Shown one piece after another: positions 46,252-55,575 of a DNA stretch of 64,000 bases. The number at the start of each line of letters is the position of its first letter. Position 1 is the stretch's first letter. The stretch is taken from contig NZ_JASZYV010000001.1 in the NCBI RefSeq assembly GCF_030316895.1, forward strand, positions 248,001 through 312,000, in the 5' to 3' direction. This DNA is from Variovorax dokdonensis. Its GTDB lineage: Bacteria; Pseudomonadota; Gammaproteobacteria; Burkholderiales; Burkholderiaceae_C. A program made the translations under genes and the position numbers. Below the pieces are notes generated by a model. The model was not told the origin of the DNA, made no database searches, and saw nothing but the letters and a program-made list of their open reading frames with translations.

Positions 46252-49200
46252 GTGTCGATCCACGCCCCCGCAAACGCCCAGGCCCCGCTCAGCGCGCCGG
46301 GTGACGCTGAAGACCTCGGCCCGTTGGCCTGGGTGCTCGGAGAGATCCAGAAATCCCTCGAGAGCGCCTCCAAGACGCTGCGCCGCTTCGCTCGCGATGC
46401 GGCCGGCACGCCAGACATCGACGCCGGGCCGCTGCGGCTGGTTCGCCAGCAGCTTCACCAGGCGGTGGGTGCCTTGCAGATGGTGGGCCATCCGCATCCG
46501 GCGCTGGTGCTGGGCGCGATGGAATTCGCGGTGCAAAGCTTCGTGCAGGAGCCGCAGCAGTGCACCGAGGCGGCCGTCTCCAAGCTCGACCGTGCCAGCT
46601 TCGCCGTCACCGACTTCCTGCAGGCCGTGCTGGCCGGCAAGACGGTCTCGCCGGTGGCGCTGTTTCCCCAATACCGCGACGTGCTGGAGCTGGTCGGCAA
46701 CGAACGCGTGCACCCGGCCGACCTGTGGCCCTTGCCATGGCGTTGGGTCGACGTCTCGCTGACCACGACGAAGCCGACGCTGGTCTACGACCCCGCCGTT
46801 CGAGCCAAGTTCGACCGCGAGTTGCTCAAGGTCGTCAAGACGGGCGACGATGCCGCGGCACGACGCCTGCATGAAATCTGCGTCGGACTGTCGCGCGGTG
46901 CCGCCGTGCCACGCGTGCGCAGCTTCTGGGCACTGGCCGCCGCCTTCTTCGAGGCACTGGGCCTGTCGCTCACGGCGCCGGACATCTACGTCAAGCGCGC
47001 GGCTTCCCGCGTGCTGCTGCAATACACGACGCTGGCACGTGGCGACGAGGTCGTCTCCGATCGCTTGTCGCAGGATCTGCTCTTCTTCGTGGCGCAGGCC
47101 GTGCCCAGCCCACGCGACGAAGCGGCGACGCTGCGCGCCGTGCGCGATGCCTGGGGCATCGCGAGCGAGCGCACGGTCGACTACACGACCGAGCAGTTCG
47201 GCCGGTTCGATCCGTCGGTGTTGGCCCAGGCGCGCAAGCGCATCGAGGCGGCCAAGGAAAGCTGGTCGGCGCTCTCGGGTGGCGACATGGGCCGCCTGCG
47301 TCAGGCGGTGGAAAACATCGGCCAGCTCACCGAGTCGCTGCAAAAGCTCCATCCCCCAAGCCTGCCGATGGCGCAGGCCCTGAACAACGCCGTCGACGCC
47401 TCGCAACGCGCCAACCGCCCCCCATCGACCGAGCTGGCGATGGAGGTGGCCACCTCGGTGCTTTACCTGGAAGCCGCGTTCGAAGACCTCGATCCGAACG
47501 ACCGGCAACTCACCGCCCGCACCGTCCAGTTGGCCGGCCGCATCGAACGTGCACGCGAAGGCGGGCGTTCCGAGCCGCTCGAGCCGTGGATGGAAGAGCT
47601 CTACCGCCGCGTGAGCGACCGCCAGACCATGGGCACCGTGGTCGACGAGTTGCGCGCGCACCTGAGCGAGCTCGAGAAGTCGATGGACCAGTTCTTCCGC
47701 CATCCCGGCGAGAAGGAACACCTGCGCACCGTGCCTGCCGCGCTCATGCAGATGCGCGGCGTGTTTTCAGTGCTCGGACTCGACCAGGCCTCGCAGACCG
47801 TCGTGCGCATGCGCGACAACGTCGAGGAGCTGGCCGCCAGCGCCGATGCCGCCGATGAACCCGGTGCCTTCGATGCGCTGGGCAACAACCTGGGCGCGCT
47901 CGGCTTCCTGATCGACATGCTGGCCTATCAGCCGGCACTGGCCAAGCGCCTGTTCGTCTTCGACGCCGCAGCGGGCGAACTCAAGCCGCTGATGGGGCGC
48001 CAGGCCGAGCCCGAAGCCGCGCCCGCCGCTGCTGCGCCGGCCGTGGCACCGCAGGACCTCACGCCCGAGCAGGTCGACGAGCAGATCGCCGCCAAGCTGG
48101 CCGAACTGGCTGGCAAAGGCAAGAAGAGGAAGGGCGACACGGCGCCTTCCCCGCTCGAGGACTTCAGCCGCGCCGCCGACAGCTGGAAGGCCAAGATCAC
48201 CGGCCCGGCCCCGCTGGAAGCTCTGCCCGAGACCTTCGTTACCGAGCTGGCCGAAGACGACCTTCAGAACATCTTCCTGGACGAGGCCCGCGAAGTGGTC
48301 GAGAACGGGTTGGTCGCTGTCGGCGAACTGGACCACGATCCGACCGATGTCGGCGAACTGACCATCCTGCGCCGTGCGTTCCACACGCTCAAGGGCAGCT
48401 CGCGCATGGTTGGCCTGACCGACTTCGGCGATGCCGCCTGGGCCATGGAGCAGGTGCTCAACACCTGGCTGGCCGACCAGCGTCCGGCGACGCCCGAGCT
48501 TCTGGGTGGCGCCAGCACGGCGCTGCGCGATTTCGGCGCGTGGGTCGAGGCCATCGCATCGGGCGAGCCGCACTCCTGGCAAGCCGCACCTTTCAATGAT
48601 CTGGCGCAATCGCTCGCCAGCGGGCAGATCACCATTGCCGCGCCGGCGCCCGCCGTCGCGCCGAGCGTGCTGGCTGCCGCCGCGCGTCAGATCGCTGCAG
48701 ATGACGAAGCGCCTGCGGCGCCCCAAACGAAGCCCGAGGCGGACGCTGCCTTCGATCTGCCGCAGTTGCACGCTTTGCCGCAACTGCCCGTGCTGCCAGA
48801 CCTGCCGGATCTGTCGCTCGACACACCTGCGCAGGCGGCCAGTGAGCCCTTCGCTGAATTCGACCTGAGCGCAGCACCGGTCGAGTCCGTGTCGCCCGTC
48901 GCCGAGCCGCAAGCCGAAGCGGCTGCACTCGATTTCGATTTCAAGCTCGACGTCGAGCCGCCCGCGGTACCGGCTGCCGATGAACTCCTGCAGTTCGAGT
49001 CGGCGCCAGAAGCCGAGTCGGAGCCGGTCGAGCCGACGCAAGCTGCCGAGCAGCCCGAAGCAGCGGAAGCGCTGGAGGCCACCGACTTGCCCACGGCCGA
49101 GGAACTCCACACGCTGGATTTCGCCGCCACCGACTTCATGGACGACGAGCCCAAGGCAGCCGAAGGGCAGGCCGGTCCGGTCTCGCTGGAAATGGATGGC

Positions 49201-52200
49201 TTGTCGATCGACTTGCTCGGCGGTGATTCGGCCGATGCGCTGTTTGCGCCGACCGCGCTGGCCGATCCGTTCGACCTGCCGAGCGCACCGCCGCCCGCGC
49301 GCAAGGCCGACGACGAACTGCCCGCCCATTGGGCCGCCCCAGCCGATTTCGTCTTCCACGCACAAAAGAGCCAGGAAGCCGCCGAGCCCGAATTCGAGGC
49401 TGAGCCTGTGCTCGAACATGCTGCGCCGGCCGAAGCGACCCCGACGGAGCCTTCAACCGACGAATCAGTCAAGGTCATTGGCCCCTTGCGCATCGGCATT
49501 GCGCTCTACAACGTCTATCTGAACGAGGCCGACGAGTGGTCGCGCCAGCTCGCCACGGAAGTGGGCGAGTGGGCCATGGAGCCGCACGCGACGATCCAGG
49601 ATTCGACCATCGCCATGGCGCACTCGCTGGCGGGCAGTTCGGCCACGGTCGGCTTCCAGGGCCTGTCCGAGATGGCGCGCCTGTTCGAGTCCGCGCTTGC
49701 GCATCTGCAGATGCAAGGTGGCGGTACCGCGGAACAAGGTGCCGTGCTGGTGGTCGCTGCGGAAGAACTGCGCCGGCTGTTGCACCAGTTCGCCGCCGGC
49801 GCGCTCAAGCAGCCGGCACCTGAGACGATGAACAGCCTGCGGGCGTTGGCGACGGCGCCTGCGCTGGTGCCCACGGTATTGCCGCTGGAAACCCTCGACA
49901 TCGTGGCGCATGTGCCAACGGCGCTGGCGCCGCAGATCCCGGTGGGCGCAGACGTTTCGCTGGAAGATTCCGACGAGGCCGTCGACGTCGAGGATGCCGT
50001 CGACGCCGACCTGTTCCCGATCTTCGAGGAAGAGGCCACCGAGCTGCTGCCCCAGCTTTCCACGGCATTGCGTGCCTGGGCGGCCACGCCCTCCGATCAC
50101 TCGCAGCGCAACATCGTGCTGCGCGCATTGCACACGCTCAAGGGCAGCGCCCGCCTGGCCGGCGCCATGCGCCTGGGCGAGCGTGCTCACCGCATGGAGT
50201 CGGCGATCGAGGAACTCGGCAACGAGTCGGTGCCGCGCGAATCCATCGAGGCCCTGTTCGGGCGCTTCGACACGCTGGAGGCTGCCTTCGACCGTCTCCG
50301 CCAAGCCGACGGCGACGCGCAGGCCGTGCTGGCGCAGCGCGCCGTCGCGGCGACGACGGCCGTGCCGAGCGTGTCGATGCCTGCACCGGTGGCTGACGAT
50401 GCGGCCAACGATCCTCAGGAAGACATCGGCGACGAGGCACCGAAGTCGGTCGCCGAGCCGTCCGCTGCGTCTGACCCTGCGCCGGCGCCTGTTCGTGCCG
50501 CAACGCTGCTGCCGCAGCCCGCGCATGCGCCGCTTGCACCGCTGCGTACCTCCTCCGGCCAGGTGGTGCGCATTCGCACCCACTTGCTCGACCGCCTGCT
50601 GGCCCAGGCCGGCGAGGTCATCATCACCCGTTCGCGCCTGGAGGCCGAACTTGGCCAACTGCGCTCGTCGCTGACCGACCTCACCGGCAACCTGGATCGC
50701 TTGCGCCAGCAATTGCGCGACATCGAAGTTCAGGCCGAAAGCCAGATGCAGTCGCGTCTGCAGCAGGCCAAGGATTCGCAGCAGTCGTTCGACCCGCTGG
50801 AGTTCGACCGATTCACCCGCGTGCAGGAACTGACGCGGATGATGGCCGAGTCGGTGAACGACGTGGCGACCGTCCAGCGCGCGCTGCAAAAGACGGTGCA
50901 GGCGACCGAAGACGACCTGAGCGCCCAGGCGCGCCAGACGCGCGAACTGCAGCGCGGCTTGCTGCGCACGCGCATGGTGGAGTTCGAGGGCATCGCAGAG
51001 CGTCTCTATCGCGTGGTGCGCCAGGCGTCCAAGGACACCGGCAAGCAGGTGCGCCTGGACATCACCGGTGGCTCCATCGAGATGGACCGCGGCGTGCTGG
51101 AGCGGATGACCGCCGCTTTCGAGCACCTGCTGCGCAATTGCGTTGCCCACGGCATCGAGGACGCGAGCGTTCGCACCGCCGCCGGCAAGGATCCGGTGGG
51201 CCTGATCGTGATCGACCTGCATCACGCCGGCAACGACGTGTCCGTCACTTTCCGTGACGACGGCGCCGGCCTGAACCAGCAGCGCATCGCCGAGCGCGCT
51301 CAGGCCCTGGGCCTGGTCCCGCACGGCCAGCCGGTGACGGCGGAGCAGGCGGCAGAGCTGATCTTCCAGCCGGGCTTCTCCACCGCCGAGCAGGTGTCGG
51401 AACTGGCCGGCCGCGGCATCGGCATGGATGTGGTTCGCGCGGATGTGACTGCCCTGGGTGGCCGCATCGAGACGCAGAGCACGCCAGGGCAAGGCACCGT
51501 GTTCAACCTGGTGCTGCCGCTGACGACTGCCGTCACGCACGTGGTCATGATGCGTGCGGGCGAAACGTCCGTGGGCGTGCCTTCCAACCTGGTCGAACTG
51601 GTGCAGCGCACCGGCGCGGCCGATCTGGATGCCGCCTACGCCAGCGGCCACTACAGCTTCGGCGGCGAGCAGGTGCCTTTCTTCTGGGCTGGCGCCTTGC
51701 TCCAGTCCTCGGCGCGCAGCGAGCGCGCAGCGGGCAAGGCCAACACCGTGGTGATCGTGCGCAGCGCGGCACAACGCGTGGCTCTGCACGTCGACGAAGT
51801 GCTGGGCAACCAGGAAGTCGTGGTCAAGAACCTGGGGCCGCAGCTGTCTCGGCTGCCGGGTATGGCCGGCATCTCGGTGCTGGCCTCCGGTGCGGTGGCG
51901 CTCATCTACAACCCCGTCGCCCTGGCCGCTGTCCATGGCGATTCGGCCCGGCGCCTTCAGGAGGCGGGGGCGAAACTCGCCGGCAAGGAGCAGCCGGTCG
52001 CCGACGCCAGGTCCGATGCCGAGCTCGCACCCGTGGTGCCCGCAGCGCCGGTCGTGTTGCCGCGCGCGGCGCCTGCGGTGCCGTTGATCCTGGTGGTGGA
52101 CGATTCGATCACCGTGCGCCGCGTGACGCAGCGTCTGTTGCAGCGCGAGGGCTATCGCGTGGCTCTGGCGGCCGATGGCCTGCAGGCCCTCGAACGCCTG

Positions 52201-52464
52201 CAGCAGGAGCGCCCGTCGCTGGTGCTGTCGGACATCGAGATGCCGCGCATGGACGGCTTCGACCTGGCACGCAACATCCGCGCGGACGAAGCATTGGGTG
52301 ATTTGCCGATCATCATGATCACCTCCCGCATCGCCGAGAAGCATCGCGACCATGCGACGCAACTGGGCGTCAACCACTACCTGGGCAAGCCGTATTCCGA
52401 AGAGGAACTGCTTCGCCTAGTGCGCAACTACACAGCCGCCGAGACGGAGCCCATCGAGGCCTGA
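46252..52464 (+). CDS. chpA: Pil-Chp hybrid histidine kinase ChpA/PilL
   Basis: A 2070-residue CheA-type kinase with a GTG start. Visible modules: a FimL-like N-terminal part; Hpt-like domains with HTLKGSSRMVG (about 711), AHSLAGSSATVG (about 1124, in which the usual Lys after the His is Ala) and HTLKGSARLAG (about 1293). A dimerisation helix region, an HATPase with HLLRNCVAHGIE (about 1624), a CheW domain and a C-terminal receiver with Asp in LSDIEMPRMDG (about 1993) follow. Long Ala/Glu/Pro linkers separate the Hpt domains. It phosphorylates PilG and PilH. No pilK or chpB methylation genes follow; a photolyase does. Confidence 0.96.
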   Translation: MSIHAPANAQAPLSAPGDAEDLGPLAWVLGEIQKSLESASKTLRRFARDAAGTPDIDAGPLRLVRQQLHQAVGALQMVGHPHPALVLGAMEFAVQSFVQEPQQCTEAAVSKLDRASFAVTDFLQAVLAGKTVSPVALFPQYRDVLELVGNERVHPADLWPLPWRWVDVSLTTTKPTLVYDPAVRAKFDRELLKVVKTGDDAAARRLHEICVGLSRGAAVPRVRSFWALAAAFFEALGLSLTAPDIYVKRAASRVLLQYTTLARGDEVVSDRLSQDLLFFVAQAVPSPRDEAATLRAVRDAWGIASERTVDYTTEQFGRFDPSVLAQARKRIEAAKESWSALSGGDMGRLRQAVENIGQLTESLQKLHPPSLPMAQALNNAVDASQRANRPPSTELAMEVATSVLYLEAAFEDLDPNDRQLTARTVQLAGRIERAREGGRSEPLEPWMEELYRRVSDRQTMGTVVDELRAHLSELEKSMDQFFRHPGEKEHLRTVPAALMQMRGVFSVLGLDQASQTVVRMRDNVEELAASADAADEPGAFDALGNNLGALGFLIDMLAYQPALAKRLFVFDAAAGELKPLMGRQAEPEAAPAAAAPAVAPQDLTPEQVDEQIAAKLAELAGKGKKRKGDTAPSPLEDFSRAADSWKAKITGPAPLEALPETFVTELAEDDLQNIFLDEAREVVENGLVAVGELDHDPTDVGELTILRRAFHTLKGSSRMVGLTDFGDAAWAMEQVLNTWLADQRPATPELLGGASTALRDFGAWVEAIASGEPHSWQAAPFNDLAQSLASGQITIAAPAPAVAPSVLAAAARQIAADDEAPAAPQTKPEADAAFDLPQLHALPQLPVLPDLPDLSLDTPAQAASEPFAEFDLSAAPVESVSPVAEPQAEAAALDFDFKLDVEPPAVPAADELLQFESAPEAESEPVEPTQAAEQPEAAEALEATDLPTAEELHTLDFAATDFMDDEPKAAEGQAGPVSLEMDGLSIDLLGGDSADALFAPTALADPFDLPSAPPPARKADDELPAHWAAPADFVFHAQKSQEAAEPEFEAEPVLEHAAPAEATPTEPSTDESVKVIGPLRIGIALYNVYLNEADEWSRQLATEVGEWAMEPHATIQDSTIAMAHSLAGSSATVGFQGLSEMARLFESALAHLQMQGGGTAEQGAVLVVAAEELRRLLHQFAAGALKQPAPETMNSLRALATAPALVPTVLPLETLDIVAHVPTALAPQIPVGADVSLEDSDEAVDVEDAVDADLFPIFEEEATELLPQLSTALRAWAATPSDHSQRNIVLRALHTLKGSARLAGAMRLGERAHRMESAIEELGNESVPRESIEALFGRFDTLEAAFDRLRQADGDAQAVLAQRAVAATTAVPSVSMPAPVADDAANDPQEDIGDEAPKSVAEPSAASDPAPAPVRAATLLPQPAHAPLAPLRTSSGQVVRIRTHLLDRLLAQAGEVIITRSRLEAELGQLRSSLTDLTGNLDRLRQQLRDIEVQAESQMQSRLQQAKDSQQSFDPLEFDRFTRVQELTRMMAESVNDVATVQRALQKTVQATEDDLSAQARQTRELQRGLLRTRMVEFEGIAERLYRVVRQASKDTGKQVRLDITGGSIEMDRGVLERMTAAFEHLLRNCVAHGIEDASVRTAAGKDPVGLIVIDLHHAGNDVSVTFRDDGAGLNQQRIAERAQALGLVPHGQPVTAEQAAELIFQPGFSTAEQVSELAGRGIGMDVVRADVTALGGRIETQSTPGQGTVFNLVLPLTTAVTHVVMMRAGETSVGVPSNLVELVQRTGAADLDAAYASGHYSFGGEQVPFFWAGALLQSSARSERAAGKANTVVIVRSAAQRVALHVDEVLGNQEVVVKNLGPQLSRLPGMAGISVLASGAVALIYNPVALAAVHGDSARRLQEAGAKLAGKEQPVADARSDAELAPVVPAAPVVLPRAAPAVPLILVVDDSITVRRVTQRLLQREGYRVALAADGLQALERLQQERPSLVLSDIEMPRMDGFDLARNIRADEALGDLPIIMITSRIAEKHRDHATQLGVNHYLGKPYSEEELLRLVRNYTAAETEPIEA

Positions 52465-52489
52465 CCGCATCCCGCTCGGCACGGCTACG

Positions 52490-52535
52490 GCCCGCGCCGG
52501 CCGCCCTCCTAATGGGCGTGCCGCGCGGGCTTTTT
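52490..52535 (+). terminator. Probable terminator of the pil-chp operon
   Basis: GCCCGCGC and GCGCGGGC form an 8-bp stem around an inner CGCCC/GGGCG stem, followed by TTTTT. It overlaps the last codons of the convergent photolyase gene. Confidence 0.55.
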
Positions 52536-54038
52536 CCTGGGCGTCGAGGTTTCTGCTTTGAGATCCTTCACGACCGCGTAGCGCTGCAGCGTCTGCTCGC
52601 GCGCCTGGGCATGGTCAACGATCGGCTCCGGGTAGTCACGGCCGAGCACCAGGCCCGCCGCTTCCAGCTCCACCGGCGATGCGGTCCAGGGCGCATGGAT
52701 CACCGTGTCCGGCAAGCCCTCAAGTTGCGGCAGGTAGCGGCGGATGAACTTGCCTTCCGGATCGAAGCGCTGGCTTTGCGTGACCGGATTGAAGATGCGA
52801 AACCACGGCTGTGCGTCGCAGCCGCTGGAGCTGGCCCACTGCCAGCCGCCGTTGTTGCTGGAAAGCTCGAAGTCGTTCAGATGCGTGGCGAAGTACGCCT
52901 CGCCGCGTCGCCAATCGAGCCCCAGGTCCTTGCAGAGAAAGCTGGCCACCACCATCCGAAGGCGGTTGTGCATGTAGCCGGTCTGGTTGATCTGCGCCAT
53001 GGCGGCGTCCACCAGCGGATAGCCGGTTTCACCGGCGCACCAGGCGGCGAAGAGCGCATTGGCATGCTTGCCCTTGTGCCAGATGATCTTGTCGTATTCC
53101 GGGCGGAAGCTCTTGCCCTCGGCAACCTCGGGGTGGTGCCACAGCACCTGGAAATAGAAGTCGCGCCAGATGAGTTCACCCAGCCAAGTGGCGGCCCCTG
53201 AATTGCCGCTCAGCGCCAGCCGGTGCGCCACACCGGCCAGCTCCCGGATCGAGACCGTTCCAAAGCGCAGGTGCACGCTCAGGTAGCTGGGGCCGCGCTT
53301 GGCGGGAAAGTCGCGCAGTTCGTCGTAGCGATCGATGTGCTTGTCGAAGAATTCCTCGAACAGGCGGGCGCCGCCACTGGCGCCAGCGGGCAGGTCGAGT
53401 TCGGCCAGGTTGGTCGGCTCGAAACCCAGCTCCGACAGGCTGGGCAAGGGCGCATCGAACTCCTCCGGCGGTGCGGCCAGGGCGTCCAGGTAGCGCTCCA
53501 CCGGATAAGGCTTGAGGTAGAAGTCGTCCACCTTCGCCAGCCAGGCGCGCTTGTAGGGCGTGAAGACGGAATAGGGCTGTCCGGCCTGTGTGAGCACTTC
53601 CTCGCGTTCGAAGATGGCGCGGTCCTTGTGCAGTTGCAGCACCGCACCGGCATCGGCCAGAGCGCCGCGCACCTGCCGGTCGCGCTCGATCGCCAGGGGC
53701 TCGTCGTCACGATTGGCAAAAACCGCCTGCACGTCGAGCGCCTTGGCCAGGCGCGCAATCTCTTCGCGGGCCGCGGCGTGGCGCACGATCAGGCCGCCAC
53801 CGTGCCGGCGCAGCTCGGCATCCAGTTCGGCCAGGCAAGCGTGGATGAACTCGACCCGTCGGTCCGCCCGGGGCAGGCCGTCCAGGATGTCGGTGTCGAA
53901 CACGAAAACCGCGAACACCGAGCGGCAGGAGCGCAAGGCGTGATAGAGCGCGGCGTTGTCCGTCAGGCGCAAGTCGCGGCGCAACCAGACAAGCCCGCGC
54001 GGAAAGGTCTTGTCGACGGCCAGTAAAATCGGCGGCAT
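52509..54038 (-). CDS. phrB: Deoxyribodipyrimidine photolyase
   Basis: A 509-residue FAD- and antenna-containing DNA repair enzyme that splits cyclobutane pyrimidine dimers using blue light. The N-terminal antenna domain begins GLVWLRRDLRLTDNAALYHA; the FAD-binding domain contains RFGTVSIREL, the WLGELIWRDFYFQ segment and FELSSNNGGWQWASSSGCDA. The ATG at 54038 shares two bases with the opposing yqgE ATG (CATG), so one or both starts may be slightly different. Confidence 0.94.
   Translation of the reverse strand: MPPILLAVDKTFPRGLVWLRRDLRLTDNAALYHALRSCRSVFAVFVFDTDILDGLPRADRRVEFIHACLAELDAELRRHGGGLIVRHAAAREEIARLAKALDVQAVFANRDDEPLAIERDRQVRGALADAGAVLQLHKDRAIFEREEVLTQAGQPYSVFTPYKRAWLAKVDDFYLKPYPVERYLDALAAPPEEFDAPLPSLSELGFEPTNLAELDLPAGASGGARLFEEFFDKHIDRYDELRDFPAKRGPSYLSVHLRFGTVSIRELAGVAHRLALSGNSGAATWLGELIWRDFYFQVLWHHPEVAEGKSFRPEYDKIIWHKGKHANALFAAWCAGETGYPLVDAAMAQINQTGYMHNRLRMVVASFLCKDLGLDWRRGEAYFATHLNDFELSSNNGGWQWASSSGCDAQPWFRIFNPVTQSQRFDPEGKFIRRYLPQLEGLPDTVIHAPWTASPVELEAAGLVLGRDYPEPIVDHAQAREQTLQRYAVVKDLKAETSTPRKKPARHAH
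54024..54029 (+). promoter_or_regulatory. -10-like element directly before yqgE
   Basis: TAAAAT ends seven bases before the yqgE ATG. If used, transcription would begin at or next to the start codon, giving a leaderless mRNA; no Shine-Dalgarno sequence is present there. There is no clear -35. Confidence 0.35.
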
Positions 54039-54636
54039 GTCCACCGATTCTGCCCGCATCAATCTCACGCATCACTTCCTGATCGCGATGCCGGGCATGC
54101 GAGACGAGACTTTCGGTCGCAGCGTGGTCTACCTGTGCGAGCACAGCGAGCGCGGCGCCCTGGGCCTCGTGATCAACAAGCCCAGCGACATCAACCTGCG
54201 CGACCTGTTCGAGAAGGTCGAGCTCCCCACCGACCGCACCGCCATCGGCGATTCGCCCGTATTCCAGGGCGGGCCGGTCAAGACGGAGCGCGGTTTCGTG
54301 TTGCACGAACCGATGTTCGCCGATCCGCCGGACAACACCGAGCCGATCTACGCCTCGACCATGACCATCCCAGGCGGCCTGGAGCTGACCACCTCCAAGG
54401 ACGTGCTGGAAGCCCTGGCGGCCGGCGGCGGCCCGCGCAAGGTGCTCGTCTCGCTGGGCTATTCCGCCTGGGGCGAAGGGCAGCTCGAATCCGAGCTGGC
54501 CGAGAACAGCTGGCTCACCGTCGACGCCGATCCGGCCGTCATCTTCGACACCCCCATCGACCAGCGCTACGACAAGGCGCTGATGCTGCTCGGCCTGCAA
54601 GCCTGGACGCTGTCGCCCGACGCGGGCCATGCGTGA
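54037..54636 (+). CDS. yqgE: YqgE/AlgH family protein
   Basis: A 199-residue UPF0301 protein (LTHHFLIAMPGMRDETFGRS; GALGLVINKP; GYSAWGEGQLESEL). The family is conserved next to ruvX, but its biochemical role is not settled; AlgH was proposed as an alginate regulator. I chose MSTDSARINL because the longer frame overlaps the photolyase N-terminus. Its stop overlaps the ruvX start. Confidence 0.93.
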   Translation: MSTDSARINLTHHFLIAMPGMRDETFGRSVVYLCEHSERGALGLVINKPSDINLRDLFEKVELPTDRTAIGDSPVFQGGPVKTERGFVLHEPMFADPPDNTEPIYASTMTIPGGLELTTSKDVLEALAAGGGPRKVLVSLGYSAWGEGQLESELAENSWLTVDADPAVIFDTPIDQRYDKALMLLGLQAWTLSPDAGHA

Positions 54637-55069
54637 CCCGATGACCGGCGCGGATGCCGATTCGCCCGCGGCAGTGCCGGCGCGTCTGCAGTCCTTTCTG
54701 GCCTTCGACTTCGGCACCCGGCGCACTGGCGTTGCCAGCGGCAACAGGCTGCTTTCCAATGCCACGCCGCAAGCCACCATTGCCGCCAGCGGCGCCGACG
54801 AACGCTTTGCCAAGGTGGCCGACCGCATTCGCGAATGGCAACCCGACGCGCTGGTGGTCGGCGTGCCCCGCCACCCGGATGGCGCACCGCACGAAAACAC
54901 CCGCGCCGCCGAGAAGTTCGCGCGCCAGTTGCGCGGACGTTTCGGGCTGCCCGTCTACGAGGTCGACGAGCGCTACAGCACCACCGAGGCGCTGGCAGGC
55001 GGCGCAAAAGATCCCGATGCCGCCTCGGCGTGCATCATCCTTGAACAGTTCCTGAGGAGTTTGGCGTGA
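54629..55069 (+). CDS. ruvX: RuvX/YqgF Holliday-junction resolvase-like protein
   Basis: A 146-residue RNase H-fold nuclease (FLAFDFGTRRTGVASGN with the first catalytic Asp, VVGVPRHPDG, YEVDERYSTTEA, and DPDAASACIILEQFL with the last acidic residue). YqgF processes pre-16S rRNA 5' ends in E. coli and resembles Holliday-junction resolvases. It overlaps yqgE by eight bases, and its TGA overlaps the pyrR GTG. Confidence 0.95.
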   Translation: MRDPMTGADADSPAAVPARLQSFLAFDFGTRRTGVASGNRLLSNATPQATIAASGADERFAKVADRIREWQPDALVVGVPRHPDGAPHENTRAAEKFARQLRGRFGLPVYEVDERYSTTEALAGGAKDPDAASACIILEQFLRSLA

Positions 55070-55572
55070 AACCTGTGGTCCCCGACGCGGAGACGCTCTA
55101 TGCGGAGCTGGTCGGCGGCGTGAAGTCGCTGCTTCGCCCCGGCACGCACCTGGTGGGCGTGACTTCCGGCGGCGCCTGGCTGGCCGAGCGGCTGCAGCCA
55201 GAGCTCAAGCTGCCCGGCGCGCATGGCGTCATTTCGTCGGCCATGCACCGGGATGATTTCGCGCGGCGCGGCCTGTCCGCCAGCGCGCAGACTTCGCTGC
55301 CCTTCGAGGTGGAGGGCGCCGACATCTTGCTGCTGGACGACGTGCTCTACACCGGCCGCACCATCCGCGCCGTGCTCAACGAACTGTTCGACTTTGGCCG
55401 TCCGGCCTGCGTTCGGTTGGCGGTGCTGATCGACCGGGGCGGGCGCCAGTTGCCGGTGGCCGCCGATTTCGCCGCCGCCCGGCTCGAACTGCCGGCAGAC
55501 CAGTCGGTTGCGCTCGACCGCGACGACAAGGGCGGCTTTTCCCTCAAGATCGAAACCGTGCAAGGAGCCTGA
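55066..55572 (+). CDS. pyrR: PyrR bifunctional regulator/uracil phosphoribosyltransferase
   Basis: A 168-residue type I phosphoribosyltransferase with the PRPP loop DILLLDDVLYTGRTIRAVLN. In Gram-positive bacteria PyrR is an RNA-binding attenuator; in proteobacterial pyr operons like this one, PyrR is encoded upstream of pyrB and may regulate or salvage uracil. The start is a GTG overlapping the ruvX stop (GTGA); pyrB follows after three bases. Confidence 0.93.
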   Translation: MKPVVPDAETLYAELVGGVKSLLRPGTHLVGVTSGGAWLAERLQPELKLPGAHGVISSAMHRDDFARRGLSASAQTSLPFEVEGADILLLDDVLYTGRTIRAVLNELFDFGRPACVRLAVLIDRGGRQLPVAADFAAARLELPADQSVALDRDDKGGFSLKIETVQGA

Positions 55573-55575
55573 CCG

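Noticed and set aside
49465..52377. A 970-residue minus-strand frame within chpA
   Set aside because: Composition typical of an antisense shadow; chpA domains continue throughout.
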